Shown piece by piece: positions 1 through 8,597 of a stretch of 64,000 nt of DNA. This DNA is from Streptomyces sp. NBRC 110028 (GTDB taxonomy: Bacteria; Actinomycetota; Actinomycetes; Streptomycetales; Streptomycetaceae): the NCBI RefSeq assembly GCF_001417735.1, contig NZ_BBUZ01000032.1, positions 1 to 64,000 on the forward strand, read 5' to 3'. Numbering within the stretch: the first letter of the stretch is position 1; the number at the start of each line of letters is the position of its first letter. Made by a program: the position numbers and the translations under genes. The notes under the pieces were generated by a model that saw nothing but the letters and a program-made list of their open reading frames with translations, did no database searches and had not been told where the DNA came from.

Positions 1-81
1 ATCGCAGCCACTTCGAGATCAGGGGACTTCCGCAGACCGAACAGCCCGGCCGACAGCCCGCGCACATCCCCTGAACGGTGA

Positions 82-453
82 TCAGCCCCGTTGCCCGGCG
101 CGGGCCCAGCGGTCGCGGACGGGGGCCGGGACGGGAACGCCGGCGTAGGTGGCGGGCGCGGTCGCGGGCTCCAGCTCGGGCATGGGGGCGGGGAGGGCCG
201 GCCGCGCCTGCGCCTCCTCGTCGGCCGCGATGCCGGCGTGAACGGTGAGCATGGCGTCTGCCACGGCGGCGCGCTTGGCGTTGCCGGAGTGCTCGGCCTC
301 GGCCTTCTTGCGCTCGAACTGCTGGCGGATCTGCTCATGCGTCAGGCCCTGCGCGTGCATTTCAGCAACGGCCTTGGCGGTCACGGCCGCCGTAGCGGCG
401 GGCAAGGCTCCGGTGAGACGGTCCTGGCGGATCGCGCCGGTTCGGACCTTCAT
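82..453 (-). CDS. Small charged helical protein of unknown function (123 aa)
   Basis: I do not recognise a function. The ATG at 453 has a good ribosome site (AAAGGA) about 8 bases upstream. The 123-residue product has an Ala/Glu/Lys-rich, probably helical middle (about residues 15-80), then a Pro/Ala-rich tail. There is no signal peptide, membrane segment or known catalytic motif. It lies just downstream of, and on the same strand as, the broken SWIM zinc-finger gene, so the two were probably cotranscribed. Codon use and GC fit a real Streptomyces gene. Small pairs like this often occur in mobile or accessory DNA, but nothing here proves that origin. Confidence 0.6.
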   Translation of the reverse strand: MKVRTGAIRQDRLTGALPAATAAVTAKAVAEMHAQGLTHEQIRQQFERKKAEAEHSGNAKRAAVADAMLTVHAGIAADEEAQARPALPAPMPELEPATAPATYAGVPVPAPVRDRWARAGQRG

Positions 454-524
454 GAGCGGGTGTTCCTTTCGTGGGCGCTGGGTGGGCCGGGCGCTGTGGC
501 TGGCGCCCGGCCGGGGCGAGTGGG

Positions 525-892
525 TCAAGCGGCGAGGCTGAGGATGTGGGCGGCGATGCGGTGCTTGCAGGGGTGGAGGCCCCTTGATGCCCGCCGGGCA
601 GGTGCAGGCGGCCCGGTGCGCCTTGTAGGCGGTGGCGCCGTCGCTGCTGACCGCGTAGAAGACCCGGCGCCCGCGGAGCGGGATGAGGCCGCCCTGTTCG
701 ATCAGCGCTTCTGCCTTGGCGACCTGGTGCGGCTTGTAGGCTTGTACCGGGCGACGACCTCGGCGTGGGCGGCGGCGCGGACCTTGACGCGGCACTTGGG
801 GCCGTAGCGTCGGTGGTGGCGTTGCGCAGCGCCCGGCCGCAGCGCAGGCAGTGGGCGGCGACGGGATTGGTGGCCCGGGTGGTGGTGGTCAT
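525..892 (-). pseudogene. SWIM zinc-finger protein, three frameshifts
   Basis: Pieces of one small protein can be read in successive frames from the ATG at 892. They are an N-terminal CxxC segment (CLRCGRALRN), a central segment ending in a CxC (ACTCPAGIKG), and a final segment CKHRIAAHILSLAA ending in TGA at 525. Together the CxC...CxH residues match the SWIM zinc-binding pattern. Three lesions break the frame. There is a small deletion near 805-811, an exact 8-base tandem duplication (GGCTTGTA twice, 731-746), and one extra base in the C run at 580-583. The intact protein would be about 120 aa. SWIM domains are thought to bind nucleic acid or protein; the role here is unknown. The duplication looks like replication slippage rather than base-calling error. 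Confidence 0.75.
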
Positions 893-1190
893 CGCGTCGT
901 CCCTCCGTCCTTGTCCGGGCCTCATGGCGCGGCGCGGCACGACGGCGAGCCCGAGCCAACTGCTCGACGTGTGTGACCTCCAGGACGCCTGGTCGCGCCG
1001 CCGGCATCTGCTGGCCTGGGGCGCCAAGTCCCGGACCGCCTCGACGGCCACCGCGGCGCTTGCCGAACACCTGCGGCACGCGGCACTGTCCGAGCCGGCT
1101 TCCCGCGGCAGGCACCCAGACCCCGGCCAGTAGACAGCTGACCGACCACCGGACACATCGCCTGGACAAGGGGATGAACGCGAGCCACAT
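893..1190. other. No supported gene
   Basis: An open frame on the plus strand (ATG at 925, stop at 1133, about 69 codons) is rich in Arg/Ala/Ser and resembles no family I know. It has no convincing ribosome site and may be the decayed end of an older gene. No repeats or hairpins stand out apart from general GC-rich sequence. Confidence 0.4.
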
Positions 1191-1197
1191 ATGGGTA

Positions 1198-1236
1198 TTG
1201 ACATGTTCACGACCTCTCCCTATGGTCCAGGCCAAT
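1198..1236 (+). promoter_or_regulatory. Promoter with a DasR-like (dre) site over the -10
   Basis: TTGACA (1198-1203) and TATGGT (1221-1226) are separated by exactly 17 bases, a near-ideal vegetative promoter ending about 45-50 bases before the ATG at 1281. The -10 lies inside TATGGTCCAGGCCAAT (1221-1236), which matches about 11 of 16 positions of the DasR consensus (ASTGGTCTAGACCAST, recalled from the literature). Binding there would block RNA polymerase. The promoter reading is direct; regulation by DasR is inferred from similarity only. Confidence 0.55.
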
Positions 1237-1280
1237 CCTGCGCCACCGCGTCCCCCATCGAGCATGGAAGAGGTCATCGG

Positions 1281-2471
1281 ATGGCACGAACCAGAACCGC
1301 GCTGCTCGGCGTGCTCGCCCTGCTGGCCGGGCTGCTGAGCCTTCAGCTCACCGGACCGGTCCCCCGCGCCGCCGCCGCGCCGGCCACGTTCACCCACCCC
1401 GGAGTGCTGGTGAGCCGGGGGCAACTCGACTACGCCCGGGCCAAGGCGCAGGCCGGCCAGCAGCCCTGGAAGGCCGCCTACGACGACATGATGGGCAGCT
1501 CCTACGCCTCACTGTCGCGTAACCCCAAGCCCCGCGCCGTCGTGGAGTGCGGATCGTCCTCCAACCCCAACTACGGCTGCACCGACGAGCGTCAGGACGC
1601 CATCGCGGCCTACACCGACGCGCTCGCCTGGTACTTCACCCGGGACAGCCGCTACGCGAAGAAGGCGATCGAGATCATGGACGCCTGGTCCGCGACCATC
1701 ACCGATCACACCAACAGCAACGCCCCGCTGCAGACCGGCTGGGCCGGATCCACCTGGCCGCGCGCCGCCGAGATCATCAAGTACACCTACGACGGCGGCT
1801 GGTCGGGCGCCGGTCGCTTCGCGACCATGCTGCGCGACGTCTACCTCCCCGAGGTGATCAGCGGCGCCGAGACCAAGAACGGCAACTGGCAACTGGTCAT
1901 GACCGAGGCCGCGATCGGCATCTCCGTCTTCATCGAGGACCGCACCAGCTACGACAAGGCCGTCAGCACCTACCTCGCCCGTGTCCCGGCGTACGTCTAT
2001 CTGACCAGTGACGGTGATCTGCCCAAGCCGCCCGCGGGCAGCAGCATCGACACCAAGGCCGAGATCGTCAAGTACTGGCAGGGCCAGAGCACCTTCGCCG
2101 ACGGCCTCTCCCAGGAGACCTGCCGCGACTTCGGGCACACCGGCTGGGGCCTCGCCTCCATCGCGGACATCGCCGAGACCAGCCGCATCCAGGGCCAGGA
2201 CCTCTACCCGAAGATCCAGGACCGGTTGCGCTACGCCCTGGGTCTCCACACCTCCTACGAGAACGGCGCGACCGTGCCGTCCTGGCTGTGCGGGGGTTCG
2301 GTCAAGAAGGGCCTCGGCGAGGTCACCGAGGTCGGCTTCAACGCCCTCCACAACCGTCTGGGCATCGCCATGTCCAACACCCAGAAGTACACCGAGGCGC
2401 ACCGGCCGTCCGGCACCGACAACTACTTCAACGCCTGGACGACCCTCACCCACGCGGACAACCCGTCCTGA
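1281..2471 (+). CDS. Secreted alginate-lyase-family protein
   Basis: The start is taken at ATG 1281, behind GGAAGAGG (1266-1273). Upstream in-frame ATGs would include promoter sequence. The 396-aa protein begins with a Sec signal (MARTRTALL, a Leu-rich core, then Ala-rich cleavage region near residue 32). The mature part has the helical (alpha/alpha)-barrel pattern of the alginate_lyase Pfam family, including an NGNW motif followed by a long helix and conserved Trp/Arg-rich stretches. These proteins are lyases or hydrolases acting on uronate or related polysaccharides; the true substrate is not readable. It stands alone, with its own promoter and a convergent neighbour. Confidence 0.75.
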   Translation: MARTRTALLGVLALLAGLLSLQLTGPVPRAAAAPATFTHPGVLVSRGQLDYARAKAQAGQQPWKAAYDDMMGSSYASLSRNPKPRAVVECGSSSNPNYGCTDERQDAIAAYTDALAWYFTRDSRYAKKAIEIMDAWSATITDHTNSNAPLQTGWAGSTWPRAAEIIKYTYDGGWSGAGRFATMLRDVYLPEVISGAETKNGNWQLVMTEAAIGISVFIEDRTSYDKAVSTYLARVPAYVYLTSDGDLPKPPAGSSIDTKAEIVKYWQGQSTFADGLSQETCRDFGHTGWGLASIADIAETSRIQGQDLYPKIQDRLRYALGLHTSYENGATVPSWLCGGSVKKGLGEVTEVGFNALHNRLGIAMSNTQKYTEAHRPSGTDNYFNAWTTLTHADNPS

Positions 2472-2480
2472 GCGGCCACG

Positions 2481-2505
2481 TGAGGTGCCCGACCGCTCCA
2501 CCTCA
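2481..2505. terminator. Possible bidirectional terminator hairpin
   Basis: TGAGGTG (2481-2487) and CACCTCA (2499-2505) form a 7-bp stem with an 11-base loop between the convergent lyase gene and the dppF-like gene. The right arm contains the stop codon of the minus-strand gene. There is no T-tract, as is usual in Streptomyces. Confidence 0.4.
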
Positions 2506-3549
2506 GCCGTCCAGCGGAAAGTGGCACAGGCCCTCGTGCGGCTCCCGGCCCGGGTCCGCCGTGGCGTCGCGGGCGACGGCCGGGGGAGCGGTCGCGGCGC
2601 AGCGGGGCTCGCTCTTCCAGCAGCGGGTCCGGAACCGGCAGCCCGAGGGGATGCCGTACGGGGAGGGGATCTCCCCGTACAGGGCAATCTCCTCCCCGGG
2701 GGGCGCCCCGGACACATCGAGCCGGGGAGCGGCCGACATCAGGGCGGCGGTGTAAGGGTGCAGCGGCCGGTCGAAGACATCGTCGGCGCGGCCGTGTTCG
2801 ATGACCTTGCCCAGGTACATCACCGCCACCCGGTCGGAGATGTAGCGGACCACGGACAGGTCGTGGGAGATGAACACATAGGAAACGCCGAGCCGCGTCC
2901 GCAACTCGGAGAGCACGTTCAGCACTTGCGCCTGCACCGACAGGTCCAGCGCGGACACGGGCTCGTCGCACACGATGAGGTCGGGTTCGAGGGCCAGCGC
3001 GCGGGCGATGCCGATGCGCTGCCGCTGCCCGCCGGAGAACTCGTTCGGGTAGCGGTGGGCGTCGCTCTCGCGCAGTCCGACGAGGGACAGCAGTTCAAGG
3101 ACCCGGCGCTCCCGCTCGCGCGCCGTGGGCAGGATGTCGCGGTGGGTGCGCCACGGCTCGCCGATGAGATCGGCCGCGGACATACGGGCGTTGAGCGAGG
3201 CGAACGGGTCCTGGAACACCATCTGCACCCGGCGCCGCCACGCCAGCAGCTCCCGGCCCTTCAGCGTGAACGGGTCGGTGCCGTCGAAGCGCACCGTTCC
3301 CGCGTCCGGCCGTTCCAGCCCGAGCACCACCCTGGCCAGGGTCGACTTTCCGCATCCGGACTCGCCCACCAGGCCGAGGGTTTCTCCGTGACCCACCCGG
3401 AGGTCGACCCCGTCCACCGCGGTCAGCCTGCGGCGGCCGTGGCCGAACGACTTCGTCACGCCGCGGACGTCGAGGAGCGGCGTTCCGAAGCTCCCGGACA
3501 CCTTCCCGGACACCTTCCCGGACACCTTCCCGGGCACGTTCTCAGCCAC
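2503..3549 (-). CDS. Oligopeptide ABC importer, ATPase 2 (DppF/OppF type)
   Basis: The start is chosen as GTG 3549, which overlaps the stop of the upstream ATPase gene (TGA 3544-3542) and follows GAGGAG by 7 bases. This gives 348 aa. It is a cytoplasmic ATPase of a peptide/nickel-family importer. Walker A is GESGCGKST (about residues 62-70), the signature is FSGGQRQR, and Walker B is LIVCDEP. A C-terminal Cys-containing extension (CRFRTRC) is typical of OppD/F proteins. Residues 4-19 hold a KVSG tetrapeptide repeat coded by a 12-bp minisatellite, which is not part of the family. It is the last gene of a five-gene operon running SBP-permease-permease-ATPase-ATPase. Confidence 0.9.
   Translation of the reverse strand: MAENVPGKVSGKVSGKVSGSFGTPLLDVRGVTKSFGHGRRRLTAVDGVDLRVGHGETLGLVGESGCGKSTLARVVLGLERPDAGTVRFDGTDPFTLKGRELLAWRRRVQMVFQDPFASLNARMSAADLIGEPWRTHRDILPTARERERRVLELLSLVGLRESDAHRYPNEFSGGQRQRIGIARALALEPDLIVCDEPVSALDLSVQAQVLNVLSELRTRLGVSYVFISHDLSVVRYISDRVAVMYLGKVIEHGRADDVFDRPLHPYTAALMSAAPRLDVSGAPPGEEIALYGEIPSPYGIPSGCRFRTRCWKSEPRCAATAPPAVARDATADPGREPHEGLCHFPLDG
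3493..3540 (-). repeat. 12-bp coding minisatellite (KVSG repeats)
   Basis: Three exact 12-base units (plus-strand CCCGGACACCTT at 3493, 3505 and 3517) are followed by a diverged fourth unit at 3529-3540. The array is in frame in the N-terminus of the dppF-like protein and codes NVPG-KVSG-KVSG-KVSG. Gain or loss of units would keep the frame, so length variation between strains is likely. Confidence 0.9.
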
Positions 3550-4525
3550 GGTCCAGCTCCTCGGAAAAGTGGCAGGCGGCCGAGCGCGAGGCGGCCACCG
3601 GCTCCAGGGTCGGGCGCTCCCGGACGCAGCGTTCACCGGCCAGCGGGCATCTGGCCCGGAAGACACAGCCGGACGGCACCGCGCTCAGCTCGGGCGGGCT
3701 GCCCGGTACGGCCGGCAGGGGGCGGCCCCTGACGGTGTGTTCGGGCACGGAGCCCAGGAGCGCCTTGGTGTAGGGGTGGCGGGGGCGGGCGAAGACCTCC
3801 CGCACCGGGCCGGTCTCGACCACGGTGCCCGCGTACATCACCACGACGTCATCCGCGTGCCGGGCGACCACCGCCAGATCGTGGGTGATCAGCACGAGCG
3901 CCATGTCCCGCTCGGTCCGCAGATCCCTCAGCAGCCGCATGATCTGCGCCTGTACGGTGACGTCGAGCGCGGTCGTCGGCTCGTCGGCGATCAGCACATC
4001 AGGGTCCAGGGCGACGGCCATCGCGATCAGCAGCCGCTGGCGCATGCCGCCGGAGAACTGATGCGGATACGAGCGGGCCCGCAGCCGGGGCTCGGGGATG
4101 CCGACGCGCGTCATCAGCTCCACCGCCTTCCGCGCGGCCTGGCGCCGAGACAGCCCGCGGTGGATGCGGAACGGTTCGGCGAGCTGCCGGCCGACCGGCT
4201 GCACGGGGTTGAGCGCGGCCAGCGCGTCCTGGAAGACGATCGACAGTACGGGACCGGCAAGCTTTCGGCGCTCGGCCCGGCCGAGCCGCACCACATCGGT
4301 GCCGGACACCCGCACGGCTCCGCCCGTCACCTCGGCCACCGGGTCGAGCAGCCCGGCGATGGACAGCGCGGTCATCGACTTCCCGCAGCCGGACTCGCCG
4401 AGGAGCGCCAGGGTGCGCCCCCTGTGCACACCGAAGCTGACGCCGTCCACGGCGCGGAGCGTGCCGGTGGGGGTGTGCAGATCGACGCACAGCCCCTCGA
4501 CCTCAAGGGCGGCTGGTGGCTTCAC
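3542..4525 (-). CDS. Oligopeptide ABC importer, ATPase 1 (DppD/OppD type)
   Basis: This is a 327-aa cytoplasmic ATPase that pairs with the DppF-like protein to power peptide import. The start is GTG 4525, overlapping the permease stop (GTGA), so translation is coupled. Walker A is GESGCGKSM (about residues 42-50), the signature is FSGGMRQR, Walker B is VLIADEPT, and the H-loop lies in LVLITHDLAVV. The C-terminal CVFRARC cysteine motif is that of the oligopeptide ATPase extension. The substrate could be peptides, nickel or a sugar-peptide; the family assignment is firm but substrate is not. Confidence 0.92.
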   Translation of the reverse strand: MKPPAALEVEGLCVDLHTPTGTLRAVDGVSFGVHRGRTLALLGESGCGKSMTALSIAGLLDPVAEVTGGAVRVSGTDVVRLGRAERRKLAGPVLSIVFQDALAALNPVQPVGRQLAEPFRIHRGLSRRQAARKAVELMTRVGIPEPRLRARSYPHQFSGGMRQRLLIAMAVALDPDVLIADEPTTALDVTVQAQIMRLLRDLRTERDMALVLITHDLAVVARHADDVVVMYAGTVVETGPVREVFARPRHPYTKALLGSVPEHTVRGRPLPAVPGSPPELSAVPSGCVFRARCPLAGERCVRERPTLEPVAASRSAACHFSEELDRG

Positions 4526-5487
4526 GCGACTATCTCCGGGGGTACGGCGGCCCGGTTGCCGCGCCGCTTACGGGGCAGCGTCAGCCGCCACCGCTGTCCG
4601 GGGTCCGTGGCCAGGCGCACCCAGGCGGCGAGCACCGTGGCCGACACGGTGGTGAGCATGATGGCGAGTCCCGGCAGCACGGCGATCCACCAGGCGGTCC
4701 GGAGGTACTGGCGGCCCTGGGCCACCATCAGCCCCCAGCTCACCTCGGGTGGCTGGATGCCGACACCGAGGAAACTCAACGACGATTCGGTCAGCATGAC
4801 GAAGCAGAAGTCGAGCGTGGCCACGGTCAGCAGCGTCGGCAGCGCGATCGGCAGCAGGTGCCGGTAGATGATGGCCGAGCTGGGCGTGCCGAAGGTCCGG
4901 GCCGCGTCGACGAACAGACGGCTTCTCAGCTCGGCCGACTCCGCGCGGGCCGTGCGCAGATAGACGGGGACACGGGCGACGGCGAGGATCAGCACGATGT
5001 TCATCGCGCTGGGCGCGAAGACGTACAGCACGACCACCGCGATGAGCAGGGACGGAAAGCTGAGGATGACATCGGCCGCGCGCATCGCGACGTTCTCGCG
5101 CATGCCTCCGTGGTACCCCGCCCACAGCCCCAGGGCGGAGCCGATCAGCAGCGAGCACAGCACCGCGGGCACCGCGATGGACAGCGTCGTCCCCGCGGCG
5201 TCCACCAGCCGGGCCAGCACGCTGCGTCCGAGGACGTCCGTGCCGAGCAGCCCGGAGAGCCCGTGGTCGAAGGAGGGCGGACGCAGCGAGGCGCGCAGGT
5301 CCTGCCGTACCGCCCGGTCGCCGAGGAACAGCCGCCCGAACAGCGCGACGAGGAACACCAGGGCCAGCACGACGGCCGCGGCGGCCGCGGTCCGGTCCCT
5401 GCCGAGCAGCAGCCACCAGCGGGGCGGACGGGAGCGCGACGGGGGAGTGGCCGCGTCGGAGGGGATGCGGCCGTCGGGGGCGGGCAT
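4522..5487 (-). CDS. Oligopeptide ABC importer, permease 2 (DppC/OppC type)
   Basis: The start is taken at ATG 5487, behind GAAGGAG at 5-base spacing (321 aa). An alternative GTG at 5505 overlaps the upstream stop. There is a long charged N-terminal tail, one membrane helix near residue 40, the OppC N-terminal segment with LLGTDVLGRSV, and then five hydrophobic helices with the permease EAA-type loop. These features are typical of the BPD inner-membrane family. It forms the translocation pore with the DppB-like protein encoded just upstream. Confidence 0.9.
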   Translation of the reverse strand: MPAPDGRIPSDAATPPSRSRPPRWWLLLGRDRTAAAAAVVLALVFLVALFGRLFLGDRAVRQDLRASLRPPSFDHGLSGLLGTDVLGRSVLARLVDAAGTTLSIAVPAVLCSLLIGSALGLWAGYHGGMRENVAMRAADVILSFPSLLIAVVVLYVFAPSAMNIVLILAVARVPVYLRTARAESAELRSRLFVDAARTFGTPSSAIIYRHLLPIALPTLLTVATLDFCFVMLTESSLSFLGVGIQPPEVSWGLMVAQGRQYLRTAWWIAVLPGLAIMLTTVSATVLAAWVRLATDPGQRWRLTLPRKRRGNRAAVPPEIVA

Positions 5488-5501
5488 GGTGGCTCCTTCG
5501 C

Positions 5502-6431
5502 TCACGCCGGTACCGCCTGGCGCACTCGGGGGTCGATCAGCGCGTGGCAGACGTCGACGAGGATGTTCAGCGCGAAGATCGTCACGGCGGTGAGCAGGAC
5601 GGCGGCCTGCAGCACCGCGAAGTCCCGCTGCAGAATCGAGTCGATCATGAGCTTGCCGATCCCGGGCCAGCCGAAGATCGTTTCCACCACCACCGCGCCG
5701 TTGACGAGGCCGACGGCGAGATCTCCGGCGACGGTCAGCACGGGCGTGACGGCGTTGCGCAGGGCATGTCCGAACACCACGCGCGTGGCATCGGCCCCCT
5801 TGCTGCGGGCGACCTTGACATAGGGCGCGGACAGCGCGCCGACCATGCTGCCGCGGACCACCTGCACGAGCACCCCGAACGGGCGGATCAGCAAGGTGGC
5901 CAGCGGCAGCACCCACACCTCCGGACCGCCCAGGGTGCCGGAGGTCGGCAGCCAGCCCAGCCCCACTCCGAAGACCAGCACACCCATGATCGCGAACCAG
6001 AAGTCGGGAATGCTGGCCGCGGTCATCGACAGCAGACCGGCGAGCCGGTCGACGGCCGACTGGGGCCGGTAGGCGGCCAGGCTTCCGACCAGCAGGGCGC
6101 CGAGGACCGCCAGCAGCATGGTCATGCCCGCGAGCTGGAGGGTCACGGGAAACGCCTCCAGCACCATCGAGTCGGCGGACTCCCCGGTGCGCAGCGAGGT
6201 GCCGAAGTCGAGCCGCGCGGCGTTGCCGAGGTAGTCCCACAGCTGCACCGGGATGGAGTCGTCGAATCCGTGGGCGGCGGAGAAGTCCGCGCGCTGCCCG
6301 GGGGTGGCGCTCAGCGGGAGGTAGAGGTCGACGGGGTTGCCGGTCAGACGGGCCAGGCAGAACACACCCAGCACCACGAACACCAGGGGGATCGCGCTGG
6401 AGATGATGCGCTTGCGCAGGAAGGACGCCAT
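5502..6431 (-). CDS. Oligopeptide ABC importer, permease 1 (DppB/OppB type)
   Basis: The 309-aa inner-membrane protein begins MASFLRKRI, followed at once by the first membrane helix, as in DppB proteins. A large extracytoplasmic loop follows, then five further helices and the cytoplasmic EAA-type loop (KVARSKGADATRV region). The ATG at 6431 is one base after the stop of the binding-protein gene, and the stop overlaps a GTG start option of the next permease, so the operon is tightly coupled. Confidence 0.92.
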   Translation of the reverse strand: MASFLRKRIISSAIPLVFVVLGVFCLARLTGNPVDLYLPLSATPGQRADFSAAHGFDDSIPVQLWDYLGNAARLDFGTSLRTGESADSMVLEAFPVTLQLAGMTMLLAVLGALLVGSLAAYRPQSAVDRLAGLLSMTAASIPDFWFAIMGVLVFGVGLGWLPTSGTLGGPEVWVLPLATLLIRPFGVLVQVVRGSMVGALSAPYVKVARSKGADATRVVFGHALRNAVTPVLTVAGDLAVGLVNGAVVVETIFGWPGIGKLMIDSILQRDFAVLQAAVLLTAVTIFALNILVDVCHALIDPRVRQAVPA

Positions 6432-6432
6432 A

Positions 6433-8037
6433 TCAGGGGTTCGCCGCCTTCCGTGGCTTCACCGGCCGCACCTCGGCCAGCCGCATCTCGTCCCCGGTGG
6501 CGGAGTCCGGGCGGTATCGCACCGAGGACGACAGACCGAGCAGCCCGCGCATATGCGCCAGATAGGCGTACTGCGCCACCTTCTCGTTCTGGTAGGCGAG
6601 CACGCGAGCGAAGGCCCTCTGCCGGGCCTTGCCGGACAGCGCGTTCGCCGCGGCGATGCGGCGGTCGAGCCGCGGGGTGCCGAAGGTGGACTGGGGGCCG
6701 TCGCTCAGCAGGTACTGGCTGGTGGTGAAGGCCGCGTCCCCGGCCTGGTTGCCGTGCATGATCAGCAGCGCGATCGGCCCGACGCCGCGGGGGAGCGGGC
6801 GCAGTTGGTACTGGAGGTGGGTGGCGGTGTCCGCCATCCGGATCCGCACGTTCAGCCCGATGCGCGCCATCTGGTACTGCAGCGCCTCGGCCACCTCCGC
6901 GATCCCGGCGAACTGGCCGTTGCGCGCGACGAGGGTGATCCTCCGGTGGACGGGTACGCCGTCGGCGGCCGCCCGCCCGACCAGCGCGCGGGCCGCGGCC
7001 ACCTGGTACGGGGTGGTGGCGAGGTCGTCGTTGTGGCCCACCACACCGGGCGGTACGAGTTGCGCGGCGGGCTTGGCGAGCCCCCCGAGCAGAGCGTCCA
7101 CGATGCCCGTGCGGTCGATGGCCATGCCGATCGCCTTGCGCACCCGGATGTCGTCCAGCGGTGCCTCTCGGCCGTCCAGCCGCAGGGCGGTCGTCTCGTT
7201 GTTGGGGTAGGCGACGGTGGTGTCCTTGGACGCGTCCACGGGGTCCAGCGCCGTCGCGATGTCGGCCTCACCCTTGTCGATCATCGCGGCCCGCACACTG
7301 GCGTCGCTGCGCCAGACGTATCTGGCCCGGGGATAGGCGGGCGCCCTGCCCCAGTAACGTTCGTTGCGGGCAAGGGAGATCGACACGCCGGTCTCCCACT
7401 TTCTGACGGCGTAGGGGCCGGTCCCGATCGGTATGCGCACCTTGGCCCGGGTATCGGTGGTGCGCGGCACGATCTCGATGAAGCTCAGCCGCAGCGGGAG
7501 GATGGGGTCCGCCTTCTCGGTCGTGACGGTCAGCCGGGTGGGGCTGACCGCGCGCACGCGAAGCTTCTCGTCGCCGAAGACATAGCCGTCCACATTGCAG
7601 GCGAGATCCGAGTTGACGGCGCGTTCGATGGAGAAGGCGGCGTCCTGAGCGGTGAACGGCCGCCCGTTCTGGAAGGTCACACCCGAGCGGATGCCGAAGC
7701 TCCACGTCGTGGGCCTGGTCCGCTGCCAGCCGGTCGCCAGCAGCGGTTCGAGCTTGCCCGAGGTCGGGTCCCGTTCAACCAGTGGTTCGGTGACGTTCGA
7801 GCGGACGACGACTCCGGTCGCGGTCAACGAGGACTCACAGGGCTCCAGCGTCGGGGGTTCCTGAGTGAGGACCACCCGCAGCGTGCCGCCGCCGGCGCTT
7901 CCGGCATCCCCCGCGGCGTCACCGTTCGCCACGGCACACGCGCTGGTCAGCAGCATGGTCCCGGAGACCGCGAGGGTGAACCCGGGGCGCGCCCGGCCCC
8001 GCCTCGGCCGCCGGTTGGAGCGTACGGAGGATCTCAT
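6433..8037 (-). CDS. Peptide-type ABC importer, lipoprotein binding protein (SBP_bac_5)
   Basis: The start is taken at ATG 8037, preceded by GGAGG at 8-base spacing; an upstream ATG at 8082 has no good site. The 534-aa protein has an Arg-rich N-terminus, a hydrophobic core and a lipobox ending SAC (Cys34), so it should be a lipid-anchored receptor. Further in it shows the family-5 binding-protein pattern, including WSFGIRSGVTFQNGRPFTA. It opens the five-gene dpp-like operon and would deliver a peptide or similar ligand to the permeases. The ligand cannot be told from sequence. Confidence 0.9.
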   Translation of the reverse strand: MRSSVRSNRRPRRGRARPGFTLAVSGTMLLTSACAVANGDAAGDAGSAGGGTLRVVLTQEPPTLEPCESSLTATGVVVRSNVTEPLVERDPTSGKLEPLLATGWQRTRPTTWSFGIRSGVTFQNGRPFTAQDAAFSIERAVNSDLACNVDGYVFGDEKLRVRAVSPTRLTVTTEKADPILPLRLSFIEIVPRTTDTRAKVRIPIGTGPYAVRKWETGVSISLARNERYWGRAPAYPRARYVWRSDASVRAAMIDKGEADIATALDPVDASKDTTVAYPNNETTALRLDGREAPLDDIRVRKAIGMAIDRTGIVDALLGGLAKPAAQLVPPGVVGHNDDLATTPYQVAAARALVGRAAADGVPVHRRITLVARNGQFAGIAEVAEALQYQMARIGLNVRIRMADTATHLQYQLRPLPRGVGPIALLIMHGNQAGDAAFTTSQYLLSDGPQSTFGTPRLDRRIAAANALSGKARQRAFARVLAYQNEKVAQYAYLAHMRGLLGLSSSVRYRPDSATGDEMRLAEVRPVKPRKAANP

Positions 8038-8349
8038 CCCGGGCGACCTCCGAGGATGCTGACGCGGTGCCGCGGGAGACACGACACTCGACCTGGTCGT
8101 CTACACTTGCGTACTCGGTCTGCATTTATAAACGCCGAAGCTAAGGCTGAGGTGGCGGGGCGTCAAGGGATCTGACAAAAGGCGCCGTTGGCCCACCATC
8201 GGGGTCTCGGCAGGCCGCTTCCCGGCGTGCCGGTGCGCCGGTGTGAAGCGCGGTGTGTGAAGGGGGTGTGATCGGTGCACCCTGCCCGCTCGGCGGGGCG
8301 GCCGATGACCTTAGACTGCCCTGGTCTTCACGTCGATCAGGAGCACCAC
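8038..8349. other. Divergent intergenic region
   Basis: About 310 bases lie between the dpp-like operon (leftward) and a small lipoprotein gene (rightward). A TATAAA on the minus strand (8130-8125) could be the -10 of the dpp-like promoter, but no matching -35 is clear. A stretch at 8137-8155 only weakly resembles an iron box. No gene is supported. Confidence 0.35.
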
Positions 8350-8595
8350 GTGCAACGCCGCCTCGCCCCCGCCCTCGCCCTCGTGGCCGTGACCGCCCTC
8401 GCACTCACCGGGTGCGCGCAGGACTTCGGCAAAGGCCCGGAGGGGAAGGTCACCGAGAAGGTCAAGGACGGGAAGAAGTTCTATCTGGTCGTCGATCCCG
8501 CCAAGGGAGGCGCGGAGAAGAAGTTCCGGGTCAGCAAGTACGACTACCACGACTGCAACCGGGGTTCGAAGTACCCCAAGTGCATCGACGACTAG
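8350..8595 (+). CDS. Small lipoprotein, unknown function (81 aa)
   Basis: The start is GTG 8350, seven bases after AGGAG (8338-8342). The upstream ATGs would put non-signal sequence in front. The protein opens with a lipoprotein signal (MQRRLAPALALVAVTALALT) and a lipobox LTGC (Cys22). The mature part is only about 60 residues, Lys/Asp-rich, with two further Cys residues near the C-terminus (DYHDC and YPKC) that could form a disulfide. I do not recognise a family function. It converges on the Sua5-type gene with only two bases between them. Confidence 0.75.
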   Translation: MQRRLAPALALVAVTALALTGCAQDFGKGPEGKVTEKVKDGKKFYLVVDPAKGGAEKKFRVSKYDYHDCNRGSKYPKCIDD

Positions 8596-8597
8596 AC

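Noticed and set aside
925..1133. Plus-strand open frame of about 69 codons
   Set aside because: No ribosome site or recognisable family; kept only as a note on the gene-free stretch.
8137..8155. Iron-box-like sequence upstream of the dpp-like operon
   Set aside because: Only about 10 of 19 positions match and the symmetry is poor compared with the boxes in the cch cluster.
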